From positions 1 to 64,000 of the forward strand of contig JAUSAX010000043.1 of assembly GCA_030652315.1 (NCBI GenBank): DNA of 64,000 bases. Reading direction: 5' to 3'. A model generated the notes under the pieces. It ran no database searches and had not been told where the DNA came from. It worked only from the letters and a program-made list of their open reading frames with translations. This document shows, piece after piece, positions 38,836-46,913 of the stretch (within the stretch, counting starts at the first letter, position 1; every line of letters begins with the position of its first letter). Made by a program: the position numbers and the translations under genes. This DNA comes from Afipia sp. GTDB lineage: Bacteria; Pseudomonadota; Alphaproteobacteria; Rhizobiales; Xanthobacteraceae.

Positions 38836-39546
38836 CTAGATGGCGACCAACTCGGCGAGCTTGGCCGCGATGTCCGTCATAGGCTCTTCTGCTGTGCTCA
38901 GGCCGGTTCGCGAGGCGAGCAGAGGACTGACTTCGCGGAGAGCTTCATACGTCGTGTTGTGCACGATGGGAACGAGCCGCTCACCCGCAAGAAGTGCCGA
39001 TAGCTCTTTGTCGGCGATGCTTTCTGTGGGGAGGCGGCGCAGCAGCGCAGGGGTCACCAGCACGAGCCCGATCCGCGAGTTTGCCAAGCCCTTGTCGATG
39101 GCGCGGAGCAACGGCACGCCGAGGCCAACGTCCTTCTCGCTGAACCAGACCTTGACACCGCGTGACACCAGCAGATCGTGCAGCTCCTTGGCGGCCCCCT
39201 GCCGGTCGTCCCACGCATGGCAAAGAAAGACGTCCCGAAGGTCAAGGGACGCTTGCTTCTCGATGTTTTCGCGCACCGGCGTGAGTGCCCGCACCTCGGC
39301 AGGTGTGTAAAACACCGACGAACCGGCTCGCGACCAGCGCGGCTTTACGCTCCTGCCGCCGTCGCCGCTCCGGTTGCCCCCGCTGCTCCCCGACGAAGAA
39401 TAGGACGGGGACGAGTAGGACGGGGACGAGTACGACCCGTGGCTGCTGTAGCGGCCGCCATAGCGGCTACTGCCACGGCATGCAGGGCAGTTCGCTGCAG
39501 CGCTCGATGAGCGATGGCCTTCCACTGGTGCTGTGCATCTAGCCAT
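38836..39546 (-). CDS. TIR-domain protein with N-terminal zinc-ribbon-like motif (candidate defence NADase or signal maker)
   Basis: 236 aa. Residues 1-25 carry a short metal-binding-like pattern (MARCTAPVEGHR ... CPAC, Cys4/His11/Cys20/Cys23). Residues 25-60 are a Ser/Tyr/Gly low-complexity linker with tandem YSSPS repeats. From about 103 there is a TIR domain: DVFLCHAWDDRQGAAKELHD, VKVWFSEKDVGLGVPLLRAI, LVLVTPALL and a helix containing Glu181 (ADKELSALL), which sits where TIR NADases have their catalytic Glu. It is the last gene of a minus-strand trio, 5 bases after the ThsB-like gene. TIR enzymes hydrolyse or cyclise NAD+; whether this one signals or kills is inference. Confidence 0.85.
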   Translation of the reverse strand: MARCTAPVEGHRSSSAAANCPACRGSSRYGGRYSSHGSYSSPSYSSPSYSSSGSSGGNRSGDGGRSVKPRWSRAGSSVFYTPAEVRALTPVRENIEKQASLDLRDVFLCHAWDDRQGAAKELHDLLVSRGVKVWFSEKDVGLGVPLLRAIDKGLANSRIGLVLVTPALLRRLPTESIADKELSALLAGERLVPIVHNTTYEALREVSPLLASRTGLSTAEEPMTDIAAKLAELVAI

Positions 39547-39551
39547 CTGTT

Positions 39552-40694
39552 TCAGCGCCCCGCGCGTCGTGCAGCGCGATCAATCCAACTGCCGATGTTC
39601 TTATGGCCGTTGCCCGCAGTGTAGTCGTATTCGTCAGCGCCAGCAGAAAGCGGCATCACATAACCGACGTCCGGCTTTGGTAGCCCGGGCGGACACGTCA
39701 CCGCGCTCGTGTGAACACTGTATGCTTCCCAATGCCAAGAGATGCCACCACGACCATCGGCATATGCGTTCAATTCAGCCAAGCGAAACAGACCGTCTTT
39801 GCAACGCATCACGCCCTTATAGTCGAGAGGGTTTGGGCCGCGAGGATGGGTTAGTCCGCCGTCGATGTGCGGAATGTCGTTGATGTGGACCGTCAGCAAG
39901 CCGCGACCGTCGATGACTGCGCTTGCAATCTCATAACGTACGAAAGGCCGCAGGTATGTCTCGGAGCCAGCGAGAACGCAGACCGCGGAACTGTTCTTCA
40001 TGCCCGCAGTGATGATCTTCCGCAGTCGAACAGGATCAGTGACTTTCGTCTTTTCCCAGATGCTGCTGTCGAAGTACGCACGATCTTGTCCCGTTTTCGT
40101 CTGAAAGCGCCAAGCATTGCGCACGATCACCGAGCGCCGAACGTCCGCGTAGTTGAACGCAAAATACGAACGTCGTTTGACAAGTGGCGGTGCATAGACG
40201 GGAGGAGCAACCGGCAGCTTGGGCGGTTGATACGGGATGCCGAGACCGGCCAAACCCGAGCCGAACCCAGAAGCTGGTGGGTTGATGAGATCATCGAATG
40301 AATAGCGCGGTTTCTCAACTGGCATCCGCGGCGCAACTCCGAAAGGCGAGAACGGGCCTGTCTGCGGGCCAGCGACGCCGGTGAAGTAATCGCTCAGGCC
40401 CGCAAGCGGTGATCGTGGCGTTGACGGGTTGAGAAGTTCGGCGATGGTAGATGCAGAGTTTGGCGCTGGCGCGAGACTGCCAAACTGGGGGTTGGCGACA
40501 CCGGAGCCAAAGCTCCCTGACGGATTGCTGCCTAGCGCCTCGACCAGCGCAGCAAGACCTCGCGCACTGTGGGCTGATGGCTCCGGCGGCTTTGCATACG
40601 GCGAGAGATTACCGAATGCTGATGACGATGAGTCCGGCAGTGCGCCAAGAGCGGCTAGCAGCATGTTCTTGCTGTCGAATGGATTGTTAGACAT
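39552..40694 (-). CDS. ThsB-like (DUF1863/MTH538) TIR-like protein with long disordered N-terminus
   Basis: 380 aa. Residues 1-170 are Pro/Gly/Ser-rich and probably disordered. From about 174 the protein matches the TIR-like fold of Thoeris ThsB: RRSYFAFNYADVRRSVIVRN, FDSSIWEKTK, IITAGMKNSSAVCVLAGSETYLRPFVRYEIASAVIDGRG, then LLTVHINDI and GPNPLDYKGV. Glu255 in FVRYEI is the probable catalytic glutamate. ThsB proteins turn NAD+ into a cyclic ADP-ribose signal on phage infection. The start ATG follows AAGGTGGGG. It overlaps the upstream membrane-protein gene by 8 bases and is 5 bases before the TIR gene. The family call is from memory of conserved motifs. Confidence 0.83.
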   Translation of the reverse strand: MSNNPFDSKNMLLAALGALPDSSSSAFGNLSPYAKPPEPSAHSARGLAALVEALGSNPSGSFGSGVANPQFGSLAPAPNSASTIAELLNPSTPRSPLAGLSDYFTGVAGPQTGPFSPFGVAPRMPVEKPRYSFDDLINPPASGFGSGLAGLGIPYQPPKLPVAPPVYAPPLVKRRSYFAFNYADVRRSVIVRNAWRFQTKTGQDRAYFDSSIWEKTKVTDPVRLRKIITAGMKNSSAVCVLAGSETYLRPFVRYEIASAVIDGRGLLTVHINDIPHIDGGLTHPRGPNPLDYKGVMRCKDGLFRLAELNAYADGRGGISWHWEAYSVHTSAVTCPPGLPKPDVGYVMPLSAGADEYDYTAGNGHKNIGSWIDRAARRAGR

Positions 40695-41136
40695 TGCCCC
40701 ACCTTGCTCCGATGATTGCGATGACCACGCCGATCCCCAACGGCGTATAGAAACTCAGGATCGACCAACTAAACGCAGCCGACCAAAACGATGACTTCGG
40801 CGCGTTCTTCAGGCTGACGGCGAAGGTCGGCATCGTCTTCCAGTCGTCAGTGCGAATTTCGTCGTAGAGCAGCCGGAAGCGGCGCTCTGTGCGCAGATAC
40901 TGCGTGTCCGCGATTGCAAACGCGATCAATGGAAGGAAGGCCAGCATGATGACTGCCGGTCGGTGCATCGTCAGCGCGAAGCCGCAAACCGCCGTTACGA
41001 CCGTGATGCAGTACCCCTTGAAGGACGAGCCATACCCGGCCATGCGCGTGATGATGGCTTGCAACATCTCCAGGTGCTTAACCCGAAGGTCAGCGGCTTT
41101 ATCTTCCGACAGGCTCATTCCGAGAGAAACACCCAT
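40687..41136 (-). CDS. Membrane protein (SLATT/2TM-like), putative effector of the TIR cassette
   Basis: 149 aa from the ATG at 41136, preceded by GGGGTC; the track start (41175) is GTG and less likely. The order is a helical N-terminus RVKHLEMLQAIITRMAGYGSSFKGY, two adjacent membrane helices (CITVVTAVCGFALTMHRPAVIMLAFLPLIAFAIAD), a polar stretch YLRTERRFRLLYDEIRTDD, and one more hydrophobic region near the end (FYTPLGIGVVIAIIGARW). A 2TM pair followed by a YLRxERxxRxLYD helix is found in small membrane proteins that travel with TIR-like defence proteins. It is first in the trio, with an 8-base overlap into the ThsB-like gene. Pore formation is a hypothesis. Confidence 0.75.
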   Translation of the reverse strand: MGVSLGMSLSEDKAADLRVKHLEMLQAIITRMAGYGSSFKGYCITVVTAVCGFALTMHRPAVIMLAFLPLIAFAIADTQYLRTERRFRLLYDEIRTDDWKTMPTFAVSLKNAPKSSFWSAAFSWSILSFYTPLGIGVVIAIIGARWGNV

Positions 41137-41254
41137 GTCAGACCCCAAGTCTTGATCACCTAAGCCGTGGAACACCTAGATCAAGGGTATGGGAACAAGT
41201 TTTATGGGTCAGGTCTGCTGACTTACCTCTCAACGCGACGGACAGGACCTCGAA

Positions 41255-41455
41255 TCACCTCGTTAGCCCCGACGTAGTTACGCGCGCTTCACCAACTTGC
41301 CGATCACGCTCGGCGGACAACTCGTCGGTCTTGTTCTGCATCCTCATCAGCAATTCCTCGGAGGCGGTCGTGCTGATGCCTGCGCGGTTCTGAATGTCAA
41401 ACCGCTGGCGGCGTATCTGCACCCGCATGCGCTCGATCTCGATGCGGAGGAACAT
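41255..41455 (-). CDS. Small helical hypothetical protein of the island
   Basis: 66 aa, highly charged and helical (MFLRIEIERMRVQIRRQRFD ... RMQNKTDELSAERDRQVGE), probably coiled coil. Similar short proteins are common near mobile elements in Bradyrhizobium relatives. No ribosome site is obvious upstream of the ATG. Divergent from the gene at 41564. Role unknown. Confidence 0.5.
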   Translation of the reverse strand: MFLRIEIERMRVQIRRQRFDIQNRAGISTTASEELLMRMQNKTDELSAERDRQVGEARVTTSGLTR

Positions 41456-41563
41456 GGCGATGGCTGTTGATCAGTGTAGAGAACAGAATAAGAACATTAC
41501 CGGATAGGGTCAAGGGCGTAATGTTATGGCTGGTCGCGAATCGGTCGAACAGGAGGACTTACC

Positions 41564-41839
41564 ATGCGCGTTTTGGGCAACCCCGCTGGAACGGGATCGA
41601 TCATGATTGAGGGTGTCGAAGCTGGCCCTGCGGAATACGATATGACCGTTGTTCAGGGTGACACTTGGAAGAGTGCTGACGGCACCATCGAAGCCGACAT
41701 GCTGCTGCTGATGAAGGCGCAGTCGGCGAGGAAGACGCAGCTTAAGATGCGCAACGGGACGGTCGACATTATTCTTACAAATGTGGACAGCACCGGCCAT
41801 GGAACGTTCCAAGTGTCGGGGCCTGTGCCGGGCTTTTAG
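41564..41839 (+). CDS. Hypothetical 91-aa protein with beta-rich sequence
   Basis: Supported by a strong AGGAGG ribosome site and a normal start. The sequence alternates polar and hydrophobic residues (GSIMIEGVEAGPAEYDMTVVQGDTWKS ... VDIILTNVDSTGHGTFQVSG), suggesting a small beta-sandwich. I do not recognise it. It is followed 21 bases later by the T5orf172-like gene, likely in one transcript. Confidence 0.65.
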   Translation: MRVLGNPAGTGSIMIEGVEAGPAEYDMTVVQGDTWKSADGTIEADMLLLMKAQSARKTQLKMRNGTVDIILTNVDSTGHGTFQVSGPVPGF

Positions 41840-41860
41840 CCAACCAATGGGAGCATTTGG

Positions 41861-42472
41861 ATGACGTCAACATTCAGGAGCAGCGAAATTACGTTGCTCG
41901 CCCGTCACGGGTTATCTGAAGATGATGTCTACGACGGTCGTTTAGAGACTAAAATCGGTCGTGAAATGTCAGCGAAGGAAGCTGGCAAGGACCTGATCTT
42001 GACGAGTGCTCGATGTAGGACGGACTCAAGTCATCGCATCAGGACTCGGGCAGGTCATTGTTTTCAATGCAAGCCGATGCGCATTGCATTTCAAGTCCGC
42101 CACAGCTCACCCGGCTATGTCTATATAGCGGGATCGAAGTCTGGCCGCGTCGTCAAACTGGGAACGGCAAGCGACTTAGCTCAACGGGAACGCCAACTTC
42201 GCGCAGAACGTTACGGCGGACATTCTGACTGGGAGATCGTTTTTTCGACACGATCAGACCAAGCTGGAAAATTGGAGAGCGAGGCATCTGCGCGACTTTC
42301 TAACAAGCGGGTGTTTAGTAACTATATAAAGGACGGCAACATTCAGACAGCGTCTGAAATTTTGAGATGTAGGTTTAGCGAAGCGAAGCAGGCGATATTT
42401 TCTGCTTCAGGGAAGCGTCCTATCGTTTGGCAGTCCTCCCGTGCGATCAAGTACGATTTCGAAGAAGGTTAG
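41861..42472 (+). CDS. T5orf172/GIY-YIG-like protein with N-terminal zinc-finger-like motif
   Basis: 203 aa. After about 50 residues there is a Cys/His pattern (CRTDSSHRIRTRAGHCFQC) that looks metal-binding. The T5orf172-type GIY-YIG-like domain follows (GYVYIAGSKSGRVVKLGTASDLAQRERQL ... DWEIVFSTRSDQAGKLESEASARL). This domain carries nuclease-like residues (YVYI, KLG, R, E). The start has GGGAG upstream. Probably a DNA-cleaving or DNA-binding protein of the island; activity is inferred. The C-terminal 60 residues are not recognised. Confidence 0.72.
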   Translation: MTSTFRSSEITLLARHGLSEDDVYDGRLETKIGREMSAKEAGKDLILTSARCRTDSSHRIRTRAGHCFQCKPMRIAFQVRHSSPGYVYIAGSKSGRVVKLGTASDLAQRERQLRAERYGGHSDWEIVFSTRSDQAGKLESEASARLSNKRVFSNYIKDGNIQTASEILRCRFSEAKQAIFSASGKRPIVWQSSRAIKYDFEEG

Positions 42473-42781
42473 ACCAAGATTATTTTGCTATCCGTCGAAC
42501 GCGATACCGAGATCGGAATAGATCGGCGCAAACTCCGGCGTCGTCGAAAGAGCTATCCAAATCGCGCGCGATGTCCGGCATTCTTCCTCAGTGGTCCGAA
42601 GAACTTCGTGCTGAGGGCGAAGCGCTGATGCGCAAGGCTGACAAGCTTAGGTGGCAGCTGTAAATGTGACGTGAGCCACGCACCACCTGATCTAAGATCG
42701 CGTACATTGAATTCTAATTAGAAGCCTGACCGAGATGAGACCGAATAATCCATAACATTCGATCGGCGAATGGCGAGGTGA
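42473..42781. other. Intergenic stretch between the GIY-YIG-like and recombinase genes
   Basis: 309 bases. An ORF (42427-42663, plus) spans part of it; only its last 30 residues (GILPQWSEELRAEGEALMRK) look protein-like, and no start or family supports it. It may hold a remnant and the recombination site region. Nothing else was seen. Confidence 0.4.
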
Positions 42782-44320
42782 TCAAAGGCCGATGGCGCGT
42801 CGCTGCGCGGCCCATGACAAGGGCAGGGTGGGTAGCATCGCGGTCAGCGTCAGGCCAGCGGGCTGGTCGCCCTGCAGTATCGCCGTGAGGATATCGGGCG
42901 CAAGAAACGCCAGCCGCATTTCCTGCCGCAGCATTTTCGGATGAGCCTTGGCTGAAGCAGCCAGCGCTTCAACTGTCTCGAAGCGACCGCCCGTCAAATC
43001 CTGGATACGGGCATGTGCCCGGGCGACGGCATGAACAAGGATCGGATCGGCCTCAGTGCTGTCCGTGGCCCGATACTTCGGTGATGTCGTGCCACTCGCG
43101 GTATTGATCCAAGGAACGGTCAAATTCTGAAGGGCAATCTGAGGCGGGAAGACGATCGTAATCGCATTCTTCGAGACGACGACGCGTTCAACGTGGATCT
43201 CAATCAACTCCGCATCCGAAGTCACAGCAGGGTCTGGTCGATCGCATTCCATGCGCACCGCCTGAAGCACGGTCGATTCAAGTTCCGTAGCAGAGATACG
43301 CGCGAGAGACCCGGCCTCTGCCTTACGTCCCCGCAACAGCGCCGCGCTGACGTAGAACCGATAGCGGACGCCCATCTTGGTCGAGTAGCTCGGACTCATT
43401 CGGTTATTTCGGTCGTCGAATAGCTTGCCCATCAAGAGCGCGCCGCTTTCTGACCGTCGATTTTTTCGAGTGACTGAGTTGGACGCAAGTTTTGCCTGCA
43501 CGGCCTCGAAAATGGCTTTGGTGATGATGGGTTGATGCTCGCCCGGATGCCATTTGTCTTTGTGCGGTACCTCGCCAATGTAGATCCGGCTGTTCAACAG
43601 GTAAGCCAATGGACCGTACGTGAAGCGCGACGCGATGCGCGCGTCTGAGCTTTTTGCCCTCTTTATCCTCGACCGAATACCTTTCGCATCCAGGTCAATC
43701 ACCAGCGGACCAAAACTACCGAGTTCGAGATAGCGCTTGAAAATGTAGCGAACGATCTTGGCCTCGTTTTCGTCGATTACGAGTTTCTTGTTCTCGGTCC
43801 GATAGCCAAACGGAATGTTGCCGCCGGTCCACTTACCCTTGGCGCGAGACGCCGCGATTTTGTCCCGGACTCGCTCGGACGAGAGCTCGCGCTCGAACTG
43901 AGCAAAGGACAGCAGGACGTTGAGAGTCAAACGGCCCATCGAGGTTGTGGTGTTGAACTGCTGGGTCACCGCCACGAATGAGATCGATCTGGCATCGAAC
44001 GCCTCGACGAGCTTGGCGAAGTCAGCCAACGAGCGGGTAAGGCGGTCGATCTTGTAGACGACAACCACATCGACCTTGGCTGCTTCGATGTCGACTAACA
44101 ATCGCTTGAGGGCAGGGCGCTCAAGATTGCCGCCGGAGAAGGCCGGATCGTCGTAGCGCTGTGGAAGTGCTTTCCAGCCTTGTGAGGCCTGACTCTTTAT
44201 ATATGCCTCGCAGGCTTCGCGCTGAGCGTCGAGTGAGTTGAATTCCAGCTCCAGACCATGCTCGGTCGACTTGCGGGTGTAGATGGCGCAGCGCAGGCTT
44301 TTAGGAATGCTACTTGCCAT
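42782..44320 (-). CDS. Large serine site-specific recombinase
   Basis: Catalyses integration or excision of a mobile element. The resolvase-type catalytic domain is at the N-terminus: CAIYTRKSTEHG (nucleophile Ser18), LDAQREACEAYI, DDPAFSGGNLERPAL and VVYKIDRLTRSLADF, with the fold ending in ERVRDKIAASRAKGKWTGG. The Recombinase domain follows (YGPLAYLLNSRIYIGEV). The C-terminal 200 residues are DNA-binding, though the cysteines of a zinc ribbon are not clear. Start MASSIPKSLRC at 44320 rather than 44389; it overlaps the DUF2924 gene by 11 bases. 512 aa. The target site was not identified. Confidence 0.93.
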   Translation of the reverse strand: MASSIPKSLRCAIYTRKSTEHGLELEFNSLDAQREACEAYIKSQASQGWKALPQRYDDPAFSGGNLERPALKRLLVDIEAAKVDVVVVYKIDRLTRSLADFAKLVEAFDARSISFVAVTQQFNTTTSMGRLTLNVLLSFAQFERELSSERVRDKIAASRAKGKWTGGNIPFGYRTENKKLVIDENEAKIVRYIFKRYLELGSFGPLVIDLDAKGIRSRIKRAKSSDARIASRFTYGPLAYLLNSRIYIGEVPHKDKWHPGEHQPIITKAIFEAVQAKLASNSVTRKNRRSESGALLMGKLFDDRNNRMSPSYSTKMGVRYRFYVSAALLRGRKAEAGSLARISATELESTVLQAVRMECDRPDPAVTSDAELIEIHVERVVVSKNAITIVFPPQIALQNLTVPWINTASGTTSPKYRATDSTEADPILVHAVARAHARIQDLTGGRFETVEALAASAKAHPKMLRQEMRLAFLAPDILTAILQGDQPAGLTLTAMLPTLPLSWAAQRRAIGL

Positions 44321-44798
44321 CAGTAGCGCCCTTCGCAGGCTTTGATCGTAGCCCAAAGAAGCGCGGTCCGTTCCAGTTGGTACCTGCAATCAGGGACGCG
44401 ATCTCAGAGAGACCAGCATAGGTCTTGCCGTTATAGGCAAAGCCATCCGGTTGAACCACGGCGCGATACGTTTTGCCCTTCCATGTTCGGACCAGTTCCG
44501 AGCCGGGCTTGATCTGGCGCGGTAGCTCGAGTCGCCCGCTGGACTTGGCCGCGATGGCTTTCACAAGTTGATCGAGGAGGCGCTGGGTCGGACCGGACAA
44601 CCTACCATAGGCCTTTTCCTGAACGCGCTGCGCGACACTCCGGCGCATTAAGTCCGGACCGAATGCCTTCGGTGGTTCGGTTAGAAATACCTCTCTGTAA
44701 CGTTTCCGCAGTTCGACGATGGGTGCTGTCGTCAGCCGATCCAGTTCTGCTTCGACTGCTGGATCGACCCACTTGCTGGGTGAAGGGGCGTGAGTCAT
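44310..44798 (-). CDS. DUF2924 protein paired with the recombinase
   Basis: 162 aa from the ATG at 44798 (MTHAPSPSKW; AGGAG upstream). It has the DUF2924 pattern: LRKRYREVFLTEPPKAFGPDLMRRSVAQRVQEKAYGRL, then ELVRTWKGKTYRAVVQPDGFAYNGKTYAGLSEIASLIAGTNWNGPRFFGLR. This second half resembles a small SH3-like/RAMA fold. In alphaproteobacterial islands it nearly always precedes a serine recombinase and may be a DNA-binding accessory. Coupled by an 11-base overlap. Confidence 0.9.
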   Translation of the reverse strand: MTHAPSPSKWVDPAVEAELDRLTTAPIVELRKRYREVFLTEPPKAFGPDLMRRSVAQRVQEKAYGRLSGPTQRLLDQLVKAIAAKSSGRLELPRQIKPGSELVRTWKGKTYRAVVQPDGFAYNGKTYAGLSEIASLIAGTNWNGPRFFGLRSKPAKGATDGK

Positions 44799-44904
44799 TT
44801 TGCATGCTCCTATGGTGTGCACACACACGCTCTGCTAGGGCACGCAGTCCAGTTCAAACCGAGCAATTTTATTGCTTCTTGCGCAAGAAAGGGGCGGTTT
44901 TCGC

Positions 44905-45270
44905 TTACTTTCCCGCATACTCCTTTGTTTCATCAGGCTGCTTGGGGTCGACGATTATGCGCCTGATAAGCGTCACCGGTTCTTGACCTATGGGCGCTTG
45001 CTCAAACAGCCCATACTTGTCGGCAAGCTCCATTATTTTAGCGAACGATTTAAGATCGCCTTTGATCGCATTGTTCAAGCAGACTTCTGCCGCAGCTAGA
45101 AACTTCGGCACTTCACGGACGCTCTCATTATCCTTGATGCGGACCTTTCTCATCAGCGTATCGCGAAGCAGGAGCCCACTATCCTTTCTACCCTTCGGAC
45201 GTCCGCTGGGATTTCCGGACTGTCCCTTCTGGAACCGGGTCCGGAAATCATTGCGCTCTTTAATGGGCAT
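44905..45270 (-). CDS. DUF5681 protein (KGQSGNPxGRPKG motif)
   Basis: 121 aa. The N-terminal signature TRFQKGQSGNPSGRPKGRKD defines DUF5681, a family often beside phage terminases or ParB-type methylases. The rest is helical and charged. The ATG at 45270 has GAGGGGG upstream; the longer GTG start in the track is less likely. It overlaps the methyltransferase gene by 11 bases. Its exact role is unknown. Confidence 0.88.
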   Translation of the reverse strand: MPIKERNDFRTRFQKGQSGNPSGRPKGRKDSGLLLRDTLMRKVRIKDNESVREVPKFLAAAEVCLNNAIKGDLKSFAKIMELADKYGLFEQAPIGQEPVTLIRRIIVDPKQPDETKEYAGK

Positions 45271-46609
45271 GTTCCCCCTCACTTAAAACAAACGCAGACC
45301 GATCTGACGTTGCCTCGCGTTGTTCGTTGATTTCATCAAAAGTTGCGTTGGAGCTTTGGAGTCGTGCCGATTTCCCGGTGTAAATTTGCCACCGACGGAT
45401 GGATACGTCGGCGTACGCAGGATCGATCTCAATCGCACGAGCGCAACGGCCCGTTTTCTCCGCTGCTATGATGGTGCTGCCGCTACCGCAAAAGGGATCG
45501 AGTACGATGTTTGACCGTTTGGTGGCATCCTTGATTGCGTCCGCGATCATTGCCACCGGTTTGACGGTTGGGTGCATTGCGAGTTCGTCGAGCCGCTCGG
45601 CCCGGAATGTATTCACCCCGGCATAGTCCCAGACATTTGTGCGATATCTGCCGTGGCGGCCGAGCTCAACATTGTTGGTATGGGAGGCGGTCCCGTTTTT
45701 AAACAACAGGATTAGCTCGTGTTTTGATCGATAAAACGAGCCCATTCCACCGTTGTTCTTGTTCCAAACACACAGGTTTATTAATGAGGAGTAGGCGGCT
45801 CGTCCGGCCAAAAGCGTCTCATAGAGATGCCGCCAGTCCATGCAAATGTAGTGCAGCGCGCCATCTCGTGAGGCTGCCGCCATTACACCGAAGACGATTG
45901 AGAGAAAGTTTGTGAATTCGTCCTCGGTCATCTCGCCGGAGGCCATCGCAAATTCACGGTGTTTGACTGCTCCTAATCCTGATACGTGACCCGCGATGGG
46001 CACGTTGTATGGAGGATCGGTAAATATGAGATCAGCACGATCAGGACCCATTAGTTTGTCATATGCTCCTGGCGATCTAGCATCTCCGCACAGCAGCCGG
46101 TGCTCTCCAAGAATCCAGACATCGCCGGTGCGAGTAACGGGGTTGCTCCCAACCTCGCGTGATTGCTCATCCTCGGCGTTCGCTTCCGTCGAAGCTTCTT
46201 GCCAATTCTCTAGAATGAGATCGATTTCGGTTGGCTCGAAGCCGGTCAGTTCGACTTCGAATCCGATATCGATCAAGCCTTGCAACTCGATCGCAAGGAT
46301 TTCTCGATCCCACCCCGCCTTAATGGCAATCTGGTTGTCGGCGATGACATAAGCCCGCTTTTCCGCTTCCGTCATATGGGACAGCCGGATAGACGGCACG
46401 GCCGTCATACCGAGAACCTTGGCGGCCTCCAGCCGGCCGTGGCCGGCAATGATTTGTAGGTCGTCGTCCATCAAAATAGGATTGTTAAAGCCAAACCGCT
46501 TCACCGAATCGGCGATTTGACGGATTTGCCGCTTTGAATGAGTGCGAGCATTGCGATCCTGCTTTCTAAGAGCATGGATCGGCGTTTGCTCAATCCGAAG
46601 ATTCTGCAT
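45260..46609 (-). CDS. DNA methyltransferase with N-terminal ParB-like domain
   Basis: 449 aa. Residues 5-110 form a ParB/sulfiredoxin-like module (PIHALRKQDRNARTHSKRQI, IIAGHGRLEAAKVLG). From about 160 there is an N-6-adenine or N-4-cytosine methylase with DPPY (TDPPYNVP, about 202-205) first and the AdoMet motif DPFCGSGSTIIAAEKTG last, the beta-class order. The ATG at 46609 follows TTGAGGAAA. No restriction nuclease is adjacent, so it is probably an orphan methylase of the element. It leads a four-gene run: methylase, DUF5681, DUF2924, recombinase. Confidence 0.93.
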   Translation of the reverse strand: MQNLRIEQTPIHALRKQDRNARTHSKRQIRQIADSVKRFGFNNPILMDDDLQIIAGHGRLEAAKVLGMTAVPSIRLSHMTEAEKRAYVIADNQIAIKAGWDREILAIELQGLIDIGFEVELTGFEPTEIDLILENWQEASTEANAEDEQSREVGSNPVTRTGDVWILGEHRLLCGDARSPGAYDKLMGPDRADLIFTDPPYNVPIAGHVSGLGAVKHREFAMASGEMTEDEFTNFLSIVFGVMAAASRDGALHYICMDWRHLYETLLAGRAAYSSLINLCVWNKNNGGMGSFYRSKHELILLFKNGTASHTNNVELGRHGRYRTNVWDYAGVNTFRAERLDELAMHPTVKPVAMIADAIKDATKRSNIVLDPFCGSGSTIIAAEKTGRCARAIEIDPAYADVSIRRWQIYTGKSARLQSSNATFDEINEQREATSDRSAFVLSEGEHAH

Positions 46610-46913
46610 GTGTTTCCTCAAGGGTTAAAGGTCGCGGACACCGCGACTTCAAAATTAAACCAATGATGGCTTGGAGATCCTGGATCCCCCAGGACGTTCA
46701 TATCGGGCTTCCCGCCCGGATCGGCACGTCAGGCATCACATCCCGTGTTGCGGCTTTCGATCCCCGAAGGCCGCCGCCTTTACGCGCGCACTCTGATCGT
46801 GCACCGAAAAGTTTTCCAATCCCTAAATTTTCAAGATGGTGCTACGATCCTGCAGGCGAGCTATGTGTATTCGTCTGGCCGACGTGGGGCGGCCGAATTC
46901 GCGTAATGAGCCG
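46610..46913. other. Non-coding stretch upstream of the methyltransferase
   Basis: About 300 bases between the methylase start and the transposase fragment. The ORF at 46663-46941 (plus) has no family, no ribosome site and Pro/Arg-rich shadow composition. The methylase promoter should lie here. No repeats were found. Confidence 0.5.
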
